Under the pieces are notes generated by a model. That model had not been told where the DNA came from and ran no database searches. It saw only the letters and a list, made by a program, of their open reading frames with translations. The translations under genes were made by a program, and so were the position numbers. This document shows, in pieces, positions 29,188-37,966 of a stretch of DNA of 64,000 nt; position 1 is the stretch's first letter, and each line of letters begins with the position of its first letter. The stretch covers positions 744,001 through 808,000 of the forward strand of contig NZ_JBFONT020000001.1 of NCBI RefSeq assembly GCF_040779325.2, read 5' to 3'. The DNA comes from Aestuariibius violaceus (GTDB lineage Bacteria > Pseudomonadota > Alphaproteobacteria > Rhodobacterales > Rhodobacteraceae).

Positions 29188-29484
29188 TTATCGCTTGCGT
29201 CTGGGGCCGACCGATTTCGAGTGGAAGGTGGGTGGCCGTTTCGACACCCAGTCGAAAAAGCGCCGCAACTTGGGATGCGACCGAAGCGCGTCGGGCGTGT
29301 TGTAGACCCGCGCCAATTCAGCTTCGCTTAGGGTCTTGTGGATCTCGACGTGGCAGATGTGATGGACAAGGATCGTCGGTCCCCCCTTGCCGCCCTTGAG
29401 TTTCGGAACGAGGTGATGGAGGGAGGATCGCGCGTCAGGCGGGATCGGGCGCCGGCAAAGAGGGCAAATCGGATGATCGGACAT
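29188..29484 (-). CDS. Small HNH endonuclease-like protein
   Basis: This 98-residue protein has CPLC-type zinc cysteines at the start (PICPLCRRPI), a first HH in SSLHHLVPKLKGGKGG and a second HH in LVHHICHVEIHK, the order of an HNH/beta-beta-alpha-metal nuclease domain. The second CxxC pair is missing. No partner gene of a restriction or mobile system is near, so its role is open. Its start is nine bases from the divergent flavoprotein start. Confidence 0.8.
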   Translation of the reverse strand: MSDHPICPLCRRPIPPDARSSLHHLVPKLKGGKGGPTILVHHICHVEIHKTLSEAELARVYNTPDALRSHPKLRRFFDWVSKRPPTFHSKSVGPRRKR

Positions 29485-29493
29485 AGCCTCTAG

Positions 29494-30672
29494 ATGTCGC
29501 GCATCCCGCCAGAGGAAAGAACCGCTTTGATCGTCGGCGCGGGCCCGGCCGGCCTTGCCGCAGCCGAGGTTTTGTCGGAGCGGTATAAGGACGTCCTGGT
29601 CTGCGATGCCATGCCATCGCCTGCGCGGAAGTTCCTGATGGCGGGGAAATCAGGGCTCAACCTGACCAATGTCGCGGATGCAGAAAGGATGATCCGCCTC
29701 TGTGGTGCGGATCTTGCCCCGATGGTGCGGGCCTTCGACTCGCAGGCTGTCTGCCGCTGGGCCGAAAGGCTGGGCCAGCCACTCTTCACCGGGTCCGGAG
29801 GTCGGGTGTTTCCCGTCGCCATGAAGGCCTCCCCCCTGCTCAGGGCCTGGCTCGCGAGGCTCGAAGGGCGCGGCGTGACGCTCCGCCGCCGCTGGCGCTG
29901 GGCAGGCATCTCCGACCAGGAGCAAATATTCGAGACACCGGAAGGCCGACGCACCGTTGCTTCAAGTGTCACTATTCTCGCCATGGGCGGGGCAAGCTGG
30001 TCCCGCCTCGGCTCCGATGGCGCATGGGTGGCCCCTCTCGGTCTCGACGTCGCGCCGTTTCAACCCGCCAATGTCGGGCTTCGGCTGACTTGGTCCGCTA
30101 AGATGGCGCGGCATTTCGGCCAGCCGATCAAGACCGTGACGTGGGCGGCAGGCGGGCAGCTTTCCCGCGGCGAAGGCATTGTGTCGTCCCGCGGGATCGA
30201 GGGCGGCGGCATCTATCCGCTTTCTCCGCATCTGCGCGACGGAGAGCGACTGGACGTCGACCTAAAGCCCGACTGGGACGCGACCCGCGTCTCTGCCGCC
30301 CTTGTCCGGCGCGGAAAGGCCAGCTGGAGCCAGGTGCTGCGCAAGCGGCTGCGCCTCGATCCGGTGAAAGCCGCGCTCTTGCGGGAGTTCGGCGGGCCGC
30401 CGGAGGGCTGGACCGCGCAAAGCGTCAAAGCACTGCATGTCCCCCATGAAGGCCCGCACCCGATCGACGAGGCCATATCGGTAGCAGGTGGCGTTCGCTT
30501 TTCCGATCTCGACGCGAACCTTATGATCCGGATCCGGCCAGGGGTTTTCTGCGCGGGCGAGATGCTTGATTGGGAGGCGCCGACCGGGGGTTATCTGCTC
30601 ACCGGCTGTCTGGCAACGGGCCGTTGGGCAGGGCAGGGGGCGCTGCAATGGCTCGACCGGGCCGCCCCTTAA
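29494..30672 (+). CDS. HI0933/TIGR03862-type flavoprotein
   Basis: The 392-residue FAD protein has the nucleotide motif ALIVGAGPAGLAAAEVL, then KFLMAGKSGLNLTN, the position where related proteins have GGGRCN, and a C-terminal FAD motif (RPGVFCAGEMLDWEAPTGGYLLTGCLATG). This pattern fits the TIGR03862 branch of the HI0933 family; the reaction is unknown, though relatives act as reductases. The ATG at 29494 lacks a ribosome site. A TTG at 29527, with AGAGGA upstream, is an alternative start directly at IVGAGPAG. Confidence 0.9.
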   Translation: MSRIPPEERTALIVGAGPAGLAAAEVLSERYKDVLVCDAMPSPARKFLMAGKSGLNLTNVADAERMIRLCGADLAPMVRAFDSQAVCRWAERLGQPLFTGSGGRVFPVAMKASPLLRAWLARLEGRGVTLRRRWRWAGISDQEQIFETPEGRRTVASSVTILAMGGASWSRLGSDGAWVAPLGLDVAPFQPANVGLRLTWSAKMARHFGQPIKTVTWAAGGQLSRGEGIVSSRGIEGGGIYPLSPHLRDGERLDVDLKPDWDATRVSAALVRRGKASWSQVLRKRLRLDPVKAALLREFGGPPEGWTAQSVKALHVPHEGPHPIDEAISVAGGVRFSDLDANLMIRIRPGVFCAGEMLDWEAPTGGYLLTGCLATGRWAGQGALQWLDRAAP

Positions 30673-30775
30673 GCAGGTATCGTGCGCTAAATGGGCGGAG
30701 GCCCGCCGGGACGGGGCTTTCCAAGCGCAGCAGGATCGGTCTAGGTAGGGCGAATAGACCTGCGGAGCTTGCGAC

Positions 30776-32899
30776 GTGAAGACCTCCCTGCCATGCGCCA
30801 CGACCTCCGCGCTTGCCATTACGATTTCGCTCATCGCGGCCGGGGCGTCGGCGCAGGGCCATACCTACAACCTCTATGGTGAACCCGGGCTGATCGAAAT
30901 GCCCACGGCCGACACCGTGCCCGAGGGCGAGGTCGCCCTGACCTTCGGCAGCGCCGTCAATCAGTTCCGCAACACCTTCACCTTTCAGGCCACGCCGCGC
31001 CTGTCCGGCAGTTTCCGTTATGCGCGCATCGATGAATTCGGCGGTCCGGGCGAGGACGAGACCTTCGATAGAAGCTTCGACCTGCGCTTCCGCTTTATCG
31101 ACGAGGGGGTCTACCGCCCCGCCGTTGCCGTGGGCTTGCGGGATTTCCTCGGCACGGGCCGGTTCAGCGCGGAATACCTCGTGGCGACCAAGCGGATTGG
31201 CGAACGCCTGTCCGTGACCGGCGGCCTCGGCTGGGGTCGGCTGGGGTCCCGCGACGGATTCGAAAATCCGCTCGGCGTGTTGGACGAGGGTTTCGAGACG
31301 CGCCCTGAGCTTGAGATCGAGGAAGGCGGGGAGGTGAATACCGACCAGCTTTTCCGCGGCGACGCGGCGATTTTCGGTGGTTTGTCCTATCAGGTGACGG
31401 ACACGCTGACCTTCCTGGCGGAGTATTCCAGCGACGCCTACACGTTCGAGGAAGAAACGGAGGTGTTCGAGGCCTCCTCACCGGTCAATGTCGGCCTCTC
31501 CTGGCGCCCGAGGCCCGGTTTCGAGTTCGGGCTGCATTACCTCTACGGCGAAGAGCTCGCGGCGAGCGCCTCCATCGTCATCAACGCTAAGGAGCGGCCG
31601 ACGGTCGGCGGCTTCGACATAGCGCCGCTGCCGGTTCTGGTGCGGACGCAGAACGTCCTCGCGGCCGAATCCTGGGATGATCCGAGTACAGCGGCGGGGT
31701 TCGAGGCGATCGAAGGCTCGCTGGCGCAGGCGATAGAGGGCGAGGGGCTGGTGCTTGTCGATCTCGACATCAGAGGCTCCGTGGCACGGGTCCGCTACGA
31801 GAACCCCCGCTACCGGTCCGAACCGCAGGCGATGGGCCGGATCGCGCGGCTTCTGACCCATGCGATGCCGCCGAATGTCGAGACTTTCGTCCTGACCCCG
31901 CAGCGGACTGGCCTGCCCGCCTCTGCCGTCACCATCCGCCGGACCGATATGGAACGGCTGGAAAACCAGCCGGGCGGTACCGAACTGTCCTTCGATCGGG
32001 CCATCATCGCCGACGCCCCCGCCGAGGTCGGCCTTTCCCCCGAACCCGCGGACGTCCAGCGCTTCCGCTACAACCTCGCACCCTACTTCCGGATCAGTTC
32101 CTTCGACAGCTCCGAACCCGTTCGGGGAGAGATCGGGGCGGAGCTTTCCGCAAGCTACGATATCAGACCAAACCTGATCCTTCAGGGCGCGCTCCGGCAG
32201 CGCATAACTGGAAACCTGGAAGAAGGGGATCCGATCCAGCCCACCGGTCTCGAGCCCGTGCGGACCAATATCGGTTTCTACAACGAAGCCGACGGTGTCA
32301 CGATCCCGGATTTGACCCTCGCCTACTACTTCAAACCCGGTGACCAGCTCTACGGGCGTGTCACCGGCGGCTATCTCGAGCGGATGTTCGGCGGCATATC
32401 GACCGAGCTTCTGTGGTCTCCCGCCAATTCTCCCTGGGCCTTTGGGGCTGAGGTTAACGCCGTGCAGCAGCGCGACTTCGATCAGCGGTTCGGCTTTCAG
32501 GACTATGACGTCGTCACCGGCCATGTGAGCGCCTACTACGATTTCGACAACGGCTTTTACGGGCGGGTCGATGTAGGCCGCTACCTCGCCGGTGACAGCG
32601 GCGCGACCTTCGCGCTCGACCGGGAGTTCGATAACGGCTTCCGTGTCGGCGGCTTCTTCACCCTGACCGATGCGTCTGAAGAGGATTTCGGCGAAGGATC
32701 TTTCGACAAGGGTGTTAGCGTTTCCATTCCCACCGACTGGTTCTTCGGAACTCCATCGCGCCGTCGGATCAGCACGTCGTTGAACTCTCTGACGCGCGAT
32801 GGCGGGCAGCGGGTCAGCGTGCCGGGACGGCTTTACGGGACGGTCAGCGGGGCACAGAACCCGGATCTGGAAGAAGGTTGGGGACGGTTTTGGCGATGA
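30776..32899 (+). CDS. YjbH-family outer membrane polysaccharide protein
   Basis: The 707-residue protein has a signal peptide (MKTSLPCATTSALAITISLI) and the YjbH opening YNLYGEPGLIEMPTADTVPEG, then a long alternating beta pattern ending in the aromatic-rich barrel (YGRVTGGYLERMFGG, FDNGFYGRVDVGRYLAGD). YjbH proteins are outer-membrane beta-barrel proteins made with the yjbEFGH exopolysaccharide cluster. The GTG at 30776 follows GGAG. Its stop overlaps the start of the YjbF-like gene (ATGA). yjbE and yjbG are absent here. Confidence 0.92.
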   Translation: MKTSLPCATTSALAITISLIAAGASAQGHTYNLYGEPGLIEMPTADTVPEGEVALTFGSAVNQFRNTFTFQATPRLSGSFRYARIDEFGGPGEDETFDRSFDLRFRFIDEGVYRPAVAVGLRDFLGTGRFSAEYLVATKRIGERLSVTGGLGWGRLGSRDGFENPLGVLDEGFETRPELEIEEGGEVNTDQLFRGDAAIFGGLSYQVTDTLTFLAEYSSDAYTFEEETEVFEASSPVNVGLSWRPRPGFEFGLHYLYGEELAASASIVINAKERPTVGGFDIAPLPVLVRTQNVLAAESWDDPSTAAGFEAIEGSLAQAIEGEGLVLVDLDIRGSVARVRYENPRYRSEPQAMGRIARLLTHAMPPNVETFVLTPQRTGLPASAVTIRRTDMERLENQPGGTELSFDRAIIADAPAEVGLSPEPADVQRFRYNLAPYFRISSFDSSEPVRGEIGAELSASYDIRPNLILQGALRQRITGNLEEGDPIQPTGLEPVRTNIGFYNEADGVTIPDLTLAYYFKPGDQLYGRVTGGYLERMFGGISTELLWSPANSPWAFGAEVNAVQQRDFDQRFGFQDYDVVTGHVSAYYDFDNGFYGRVDVGRYLAGDSGATFALDREFDNGFRVGGFFTLTDASEEDFGEGSFDKGVSVSIPTDWFFGTPSRRRISTSLNSLTRDGGQRVSVPGRLYGTVSGAQNPDLEEGWGRFWR

Positions 32900-33555
32900 G
32901 ACTTCGATCAGCCATGCTGGCCTTTGCCGGCTTTCTGGCGCTTGCCGCCTGCTCCAACGACGACGATCGTGAAGAAACGCCGTTCCAGCAGGCGACAGAG
33001 ATTGTCCGCGACAGGCTCACGCCCGGCGAACCCGGGCCGACGCTGCGCGACGGCCTGACCCGGGCACAGATCCAGCAATTGCCGGGCGAGGTGATCTTCG
33101 TCGAGATCCCCGACCGCGACGCGCAGGCCCTGATGGGGCTTCTTATCGAGACGCCGAATGGCGCGACTTATGTGACACCAGAGGGGATCACGCTGACCTT
33201 CGAGCAGGGATTTCTCAAGGCGTCACGCGGGCTTGGCGGGGATATCGTCGCGGGCGACAGCCGCGCCATCCGCGCCGCTTTGGGCACCGAGGGGACCGCG
33301 ATCCGGTTCTATGATTACCTGACCGGAGAGGACCGCATCGACCGGCGGCGGCTGACGTGTCTGTTGAGCGCGCCCGAGCCGGAGCGGATCACGGTGTTCG
33401 AAGTCGTCTACGGCACCGCGCGGATCGACGAGACCTGTTCGGATGGCGAACTGGTCTTCGACAACGTCTACTGGATCGACGAAGGCGGGGTGGTTCGGAA
33501 GAGCCGGCAGTTCGTTAGTCTCTCGGTCGGGCACGTCATCGTGGAGCAGCTCTGA
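32896..33555 (+). CDS. YjbF-family lipoprotein
   Basis: The 219-residue protein carries a lipoprotein signal (FLALAACSN, Cys19 modified) and matches the YjbF/GfcB group tied to group 4 capsule or exopolysaccharide export. It follows YjbH with an ATGA overlap, so the two are a functional pair at the outer membrane. The C-terminal half (VFEVVYGTARIDETCSDGE and LVFDNVYWID) contains two more Cys that could form a disulfide. Confidence 0.88.
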   Translation: MRLRSAMLAFAGFLALAACSNDDDREETPFQQATEIVRDRLTPGEPGPTLRDGLTRAQIQQLPGEVIFVEIPDRDAQALMGLLIETPNGATYVTPEGITLTFEQGFLKASRGLGGDIVAGDSRAIRAALGTEGTAIRFYDYLTGEDRIDRRRLTCLLSAPEPERITVFEVVYGTARIDETCSDGELVFDNVYWIDEGGVVRKSRQFVSLSVGHVIVEQL

Positions 33556-33570
33556 GTCCCGATTTCTCGG

Positions 33571-33614
33571 ATCGGCATGTGGTCGGCTTTTTGTCGGACT
33601 CCCGTCGGCCATTT
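33571..33614 (+). repeat. Four 11-bp phased GTCGG-like units (array B)
   Basis: Units ATCGGCATGTG, GTCGGCTTTTT, GTCGGACTCCC and GTCGGCCATTT follow each other without gaps. The array lies between the convergent ends of the YjbF gene and phnF. It matches array A (22687-22730, opposite strand) at 35 of 44 positions, including the same final CATTT. Confidence 0.8.
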
Positions 33615-33629
33615 TTCGAAACCCAGGCC

Positions 33630-34340
33630 CTACCCCGCTCCCCCCACTGACAGCGTCACCGCGTCACCGGCAAACCAGGTCTTGCCAAACTCCACTGGAA
33701 TGCCTTCGGGCGTCGCGTTGAGTGAAACCGTTCCCAGCAACGGGTCGCCTTCCCCTATTCCGAGTTTCACCGCCTGCGCCGCATCGGCCCGCCGGGCGTG
33801 GATCTCTGTCCGGGTCCTGACGTAGTCGGTCACCCCGCTGCGGCGGAGCGCCTCGGTCACCGAGCTTTCCTCGGAGAGATGGTCCAGAAGGTCGGGTAGC
33901 GTCGCGGGAAAGATGCTGCGAAAAAGCGCGATCGGCACGTTGTCGGCGAAGGAAACTCCCTCGCACACATACACCTCGGCATCGGGCGGCAGGCGCAGCT
34001 CGGCCTGCTCCTCACTGTCTGGCCGGCGTGTGCCAAGGAAATCCATCCGCCGCCCCGGCATGCGCCCAGCCGCATCTAGGTTCTTGCGAAACCGTACGCG
34101 GTCGCCGATCGGATAGAGAAGCGGTGCGCTCGCCACAAAGACACCCGCCCCGCGGCGGCTGCGAAGAACCCCGCTGGAAGCCAGATCAGCAATCGCCCGG
34201 CGCACCGTGTGGCGATTGACGCTGAAGCGTGCAGACAGCTCTGCCTCGGTCGGCAACCGCTCGCCGGGGGCATAATGCCCTTCAGCGATTTCTTTCCCAA
34301 GGCGATCGCGGATCGCGGTCCATAAGGCAGGTCGGGCCAT
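33630..34340 (-). CDS. phnF: GntR/HutC-family regulator PhnF
   Basis: PhnF-type regulators repress phosphonate genes. The 236-residue protein has a winged-helix N-terminus (ERLPTEAELSARFSVNRHTV then RRAIADLASSGVLRSRRGAG) and a C-terminal UTRA effector domain (RMPGRRMDFLGTRR ... PVEFGKTWFAGDAV). It is divergent from phnG, with an AT-rich operator-like region between. Start: MARPALW at 34340 is the usual family start; an ATG at 34352 in the same frame adds MFGD and has no better ribosome site. Confidence 0.93.
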   Translation of the reverse strand: MARPALWTAIRDRLGKEIAEGHYAPGERLPTEAELSARFSVNRHTVRRAIADLASSGVLRSRRGAGVFVASAPLLYPIGDRVRFRKNLDAAGRMPGRRMDFLGTRRPDSEEQAELRLPPDAEVYVCEGVSFADNVPIALFRSIFPATLPDLLDHLSEESSVTEALRRSGVTDYVRTRTEIHARRADAAQAVKLGIGEGDPLLGTVSLNATPEGIPVEFGKTWFAGDAVTLSVGGAG

Positions 34341-34383
34341 GTCACCAAACATTCACGAAGCAAGGGTTGCATGACCATCCTGT

Positions 34384-34425
34384 CCTCTTCTACAAGATTT
34401 GTATAGTTGTATATTTATAGAAGCG
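34384..34425. promoter_or_regulatory. AT-rich phnF/phnG operator-promoter region
   Basis: This is one of the most AT-rich stretches of the window. It holds TTGTATAG at 34399-34406 and TTGTATAT at 34407-34414, tandem eight-base units, with CTACAAG just upstream in inverted orientation. It is the likely PhnF binding site and the phnG promoter region; the exact -35/-10 pair is not certain. Confidence 0.5.
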
Positions 34426-34432
34426 AGTCGCC

Positions 34433-34885
34433 ATGGCCGCATCCGCCCAGGAACAACGCCGAAACCGCCTGTCCGCTCTTGCCAAGGCCCCTGCCGACCG
34501 TTTGCAGGCGCTGTGGTCGAAGATCGGGGAAGAGCCGGAGCACCGCCTGATCCGTGGTCCCGAATTCGGGTCGGTCATGGTACGCGGGCGGGCCGGTGGC
34601 ACCGGCGCGCCCTTCAATCTGGGTGAAGTCACGGTGACCCGATGTTCCGTCGCGCTGGCGGACGGGACCGTCGGACACGGTTACGTGCAGGGGCGAAGCG
34701 CTGCCGCTGCCCGGATCGTCGCACTCGCCGATGCGCTCGCCGAGGCGGGTCAGCACGACCTTATCGAGGCCGGGCTGGTCGCACCGCTGGAGGAAGAACG
34801 GGTCGCGAAGCGCAAGGCGCGGGCCAGAAAGGCAGCCGCCACAAAGGTCGACTTCTTCACCATGGTGCGGGGGGAAGCCACATGA
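34433..34885 (+). CDS. phnG: C-P lyase subunit PhnG
   Basis: PhnG is part of the PhnGHIJ core complex that attaches phosphonates to ribose and cleaves the C-P bond. The 150-residue protein contains the family segments FNLGEVTVTRCSVALADGTVGHGYVQGRS in residues 60-90 and a C-terminal IEAGLVAPLEEE stretch. It begins the plus-strand operon just after the phnF operator region. The stop overlaps the phnH start (ATGA). Confidence 0.97.
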   Translation: MAASAQEQRRNRLSALAKAPADRLQALWSKIGEEPEHRLIRGPEFGSVMVRGRAGGTGAPFNLGEVTVTRCSVALADGTVGHGYVQGRSAAAARIVALADALAEAGQHDLIEAGLVAPLEEERVAKRKARARKAAATKVDFFTMVRGEAT

Positions 34886-35475
34886 CCACCCTTCAGAACC
34901 GCCCACGCGATGCGGATTTCTCGGGCGGCTTTCAGAACCCGGCGCCGGAGGCAGCGCGGATCTTCCGCCACGCGCTGGACGCGATGGCGCGTCCTGGCCG
35001 GATCGAAACGGTGTCGGGAATCGCGCCGCCCGCGCCGCTTTCCTCTGCCGCTGGCGCCATGCTGCTGACCTTGGCGGATCTGGAGACGGTCGTTCATCTT
35101 GCCCCCTCGCACGATATCCCCGCCGTTCGGGATTGGTTGGTCTTTCACACAAGCGCCCCATTCGGTGTGGCTGAAAAGGCGGATTTCGCCGTGGGCACCT
35201 GGAACGATCTCCAGCCAGTGACGACCTACAAGGCCGGAACCTCTGAATACCCCGACCAATCTGCAACGTTGATCGTCGAGATGGATCGGCTCGAGGCGGA
35301 CGGTGCCCGTCTGACAGGCCCCGGGATCAAGGATGAGGCCTGGCTGACCTTGCCTGAGAACGATGCGTTCGTCTGGAATCGTCGCCGCTTTCCGCTGGGT
35401 TTCGACTGCTTCTTTACCTGCGGCGACCGGCTCGCCGCCTTGCCTCGTAGCACCCGGATCGGAGGGGATTCCTAG
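34882..35475 (+). CDS. phnH: C-P lyase subunit PhnH
   Basis: The 197-residue protein matches PhnH, a PLP-fold-like subunit of the core complex: FSGGFQNPAPEAARIFRHAL, LDAMARPGRIETVSGI and the late WNRRRFPLGFDCFFTCGDRLAALPR segment. Its ATG overlaps the phnG stop and its stop is immediately followed by the phnI ATG. All core subunits are thus translated together. Confidence 0.97.
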   Translation: MTTLQNRPRDADFSGGFQNPAPEAARIFRHALDAMARPGRIETVSGIAPPAPLSSAAGAMLLTLADLETVVHLAPSHDIPAVRDWLVFHTSAPFGVAEKADFAVGTWNDLQPVTTYKAGTSEYPDQSATLIVEMDRLEADGARLTGPGIKDEAWLTLPENDAFVWNRRRFPLGFDCFFTCGDRLAALPRSTRIGGDS

Positions 35476-36567
35476 ATGTATGTCGCGGTCAAGGGCGGTG
35501 AGCGGGCTATCGAGAACGCCCATACCTGGCTTGCCGAGGAACGGCGTGGGGACCCTGGCATCGCCGAGCTGACCATCGCTCAGATCCGGTCGCAGCTTCG
35601 CCTGGCCGTGAACCGGGTCATGGCGGAGGGATCGCTTTTCGATCCTGATCTTGCCGCGCTGGCGATCAAGCAGGCCCGCGGCGACCTGATCGAGGCGATC
35701 TTCCTGATCCGCGCCTACCGGACGACCCTTCCCCGCTTTGGCGCCAGCACACCGATCGATACGGCAAGGATGACCTGCGACCGCCGGATCTCGGCGACGT
35801 TCAAGGATCTCCCGGGCGGACAGATCCTTGGCCCGACCTTCGACTATACCCACCGCCTGATCGACTTCGCGCTGGCGGCTGAGGGGGGCGAGCTTTCTGA
35901 CGCGGCCGTTCAGCCTCAAGGGGCCGAAGAGGACATCCCCCATGTCTCGGGCTTCCTCGAACGCGAGGACCTTCTTCAAACGGAACCGGACGGCGAAACT
36001 GTCCCGCCTGATCTGACTCGCGCGCCGCTTGCCTTCCCGGCCGGCCGGCCGCTGCGCCTTCAGTCGCTCGCGCGCGGGGACGAGGGGTTCATCCTCAGCA
36101 TGGCCTACTCGACCCAGCGGGGCTACGGCCGCAACCACCCCTTCGTGGGCGAATTGCGGGTGGGGCTGGTCGCGGTCGAGATGGACATCCCCGAGCTTGG
36201 TTTCGCCATCGAAATCGCCGAGATCGAGGTGACGGAATGCGAGACGGTGAACCAGTTCACAGGCTCAAAGACCGAGCCTGCCCAATTCACCCGTGGCTAT
36301 GGCCTCGTCTTCGGCCATTCCGAGCGCAAGGCGATCTCCATGGCGTTGGTCGACCGGGCCTTGCGCGCGGAAGAGCTGGGCGAGGCCAGCGGCGACGCCC
36401 CCGCGCAGGACGAGGAATTCGTGCTCAGCCATGCAGACAACATCCAGGCGACGGGCTTTCTGGAGCACATCAAACTGCCGCACTACGTCGATTTCCAATC
36501 GGAGCTGGAGCTGATCCGTAAGCTGAGGCGCGACGCAATGGGCGCGCGGCAGGAGGCTGCGGAATGA
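35476..36567 (+). CDS. phnI: C-P lyase nucleosidase subunit PhnI
   Basis: PhnI carries the nucleosidase activity that swaps the base of a nucleotide triphosphate for the phosphonate. The 363-residue protein has the family's start MYVAVKGGERAIENAH and the central STQRGYGRNHPFVGELRVG and C-terminal LVFGHSERKAISMALVDRAL blocks. GGAGGGG precedes the ATG, which directly follows the phnH stop. Length is normal for PhnI. Confidence 0.98.
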   Translation: MYVAVKGGERAIENAHTWLAEERRGDPGIAELTIAQIRSQLRLAVNRVMAEGSLFDPDLAALAIKQARGDLIEAIFLIRAYRTTLPRFGASTPIDTARMTCDRRISATFKDLPGGQILGPTFDYTHRLIDFALAAEGGELSDAAVQPQGAEEDIPHVSGFLEREDLLQTEPDGETVPPDLTRAPLAFPAGRPLRLQSLARGDEGFILSMAYSTQRGYGRNHPFVGELRVGLVAVEMDIPELGFAIEIAEIEVTECETVNQFTGSKTEPAQFTRGYGLVFGHSERKAISMALVDRALRAEELGEASGDAPAQDEEFVLSHADNIQATGFLEHIKLPHYVDFQSELELIRKLRRDAMGARQEAAE

Positions 36568-37139
36568 GTGGGCGGCGGCTCATCTTCCTGACCCACGCTG
36601 AAGTGGTGATCGACCCCGCGGTCCCGGTGCCCAAATGGGGATTGTCCGATATTGGCCGCGCGCGCCACGCGGCTTTTGCCGACAGTGCCGAAGTGGCGCA
36701 CGTCACCACGCTTGCCAGCAGCCCCGAGACCAAGGCACGCGAGGGTGCGGCCCCCGTGGCCGACCGGCTTGCCCTGCCCATACGGGCCATCAGCGCCCTG
36801 GGCGAAAACGATCGGTCCGCGACGGGCTACCTGCCGCCAGACGAGTTCGAGCGCACAGCCGACGCCTTCTTCGAAAACCCCGACACCGCCGTGCGCGGAT
36901 GGGAGCGGGCGCGCGCGGCACAGGCGCGGGTCGTCGCTGCGGTGACAACGTTGGCCGAGCTTGACGACGCCGCTGGCGACATCCTGATCTTGGCCCATGG
37001 CGCGGTCGGCGCTTTACTGCGCTGCCATCTCAAGGGGTGCGAGATCACCCGGGCCGAAGACCAGCCGCCGGGCGGTGGCGCCTGGTTTGAGACACGCACA
37101 GGCGGCTGGCCCGCGCCCGGCGATTGGAGCCGCATATGA
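36564..37139 (+). CDS. Histidine-phosphatase-like protein inside the phn operon
   Basis: The 191-residue protein has a histidine-phosphatase fold pattern: a first-strand His11 (IFLTHAEVVI), TTLASSPETKARE, the acid region ENDRSATGYLPP and a second His145 (ILAHGAVGALLRCH). The usual RHG is replaced by THA, so the Arg next to the nucleophile is missing, and activity may be altered. Its start overlaps phnI and its stop overlaps phnJ by ATGA, so it belongs to the C-P lyase unit. The role is unknown; dephosphorylating a ribose phosphate intermediate is one option. Confidence 0.8.
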   Translation: MSGRRLIFLTHAEVVIDPAVPVPKWGLSDIGRARHAAFADSAEVAHVTTLASSPETKAREGAAPVADRLALPIRAISALGENDRSATGYLPPDEFERTADAFFENPDTAVRGWERARAAQARVVAAVTTLAELDDAAGDILILAHGAVGALLRCHLKGCEITRAEDQPPGGGAWFETRTGGWPAPGDWSRI

Positions 37140-37966
37140 CCGACTACAACTTCGCCTATCTCGACGAGCAGACCAAGCGGATGATCCGGCGGGCGATCCT
37201 CAAGGGCGTCGCAATTCCGGGATATCAGGTGCCGTTCGCCAGCCGAGAGATGCCGATGCCCTATGGCTGGGGGACGGGCGGCGTGCAGGTCTCCGCCGCC
37301 GTGATGACGCCGGAGGATCGGTTCAAGGTGATCGACCAGGGCAGCGACGACACGACCAACGCGGTGTCGATCCGCAAGTTCTTCGAGGCGGTCGCGGGCG
37401 TCGAGACGACCGAGCGAACGGTCGAGGCGACGGTGATCCAGACCCGGCACCGGATCCCCGAGACGCCGCTGACCGAGGATCAGATCCTCGTCTATCAGGT
37501 CCCGATCCCCGAACCGCTGCGGTTTCTTGAGCCGCGGGAGACCGAGACGCGGAAGATGCACGCGCTTGAGGAATACGGACTGATGCATGTGAAGCTCTAC
37601 GAGGATATCTCGCACAATGGCGAGATCTCGACGGCTTACGCGTATCCGGTGCGGGTCGAAGAGCGGTACATGATGGATCCCTCCCCGATCCCGAAATTTG
37701 ATAATCCCAAGCTTGAAAGCGCGGCGATCCAGCTTTTCGGCGCGGGGCGAGAGCAGCGGATCTACGCGATCCCGCCTTACACACAGGTGGTAAGCCTCGA
37801 TTTCGAGGATTATCCGTTCGATCCGTCGAAGGCCGATCATCCCTGCGCGCTCTGCGGGTCGACCGAAAGTTACCTCGACGAGGTCATCACCGACGATAGC
37901 GGCAGCCGGATGTTCGTCTGCTCCGACACCGATTATTGTGCCGAACGGCGAGAGGATGCCGCATGA
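37136..37966 (+). CDS. phnJ: Radical SAM C-P lyase PhnJ
   Basis: PhnJ breaks the carbon-phosphorus bond of ribose-linked phosphonate, releasing the alkane. The 276-residue protein keeps the unusual cluster motif C237-x2-C240-x21-C262 and the following C268 (x5), matching the residues that bind [4Fe-4S] and form the thiyl radical in E. coli. Other conserved blocks are PMPYGWGTGGVQV and FGAGREQRIYAIPPYT. The ATG overlaps the previous stop (ATGA). Confidence 0.98.
   Translation: MTDYNFAYLDEQTKRMIRRAILKGVAIPGYQVPFASREMPMPYGWGTGGVQVSAAVMTPEDRFKVIDQGSDDTTNAVSIRKFFEAVAGVETTERTVEATVIQTRHRIPETPLTEDQILVYQVPIPEPLRFLEPRETETRKMHALEEYGLMHVKLYEDISHNGEISTAYAYPVRVEERYMMDPSPIPKFDNPKLESAAIQLFGAGREQRIYAIPPYTQVVSLDFEDYPFDPSKADHPCALCGSTESYLDEVITDDSGSRMFVCSDTDYCAERREDAA

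Noticed and set aside
29188..29484. HNH gene as a sign of a mobile intron, restriction system or prophage
   Set aside because: No methylase, integrase, repeats or phage genes occur around it.
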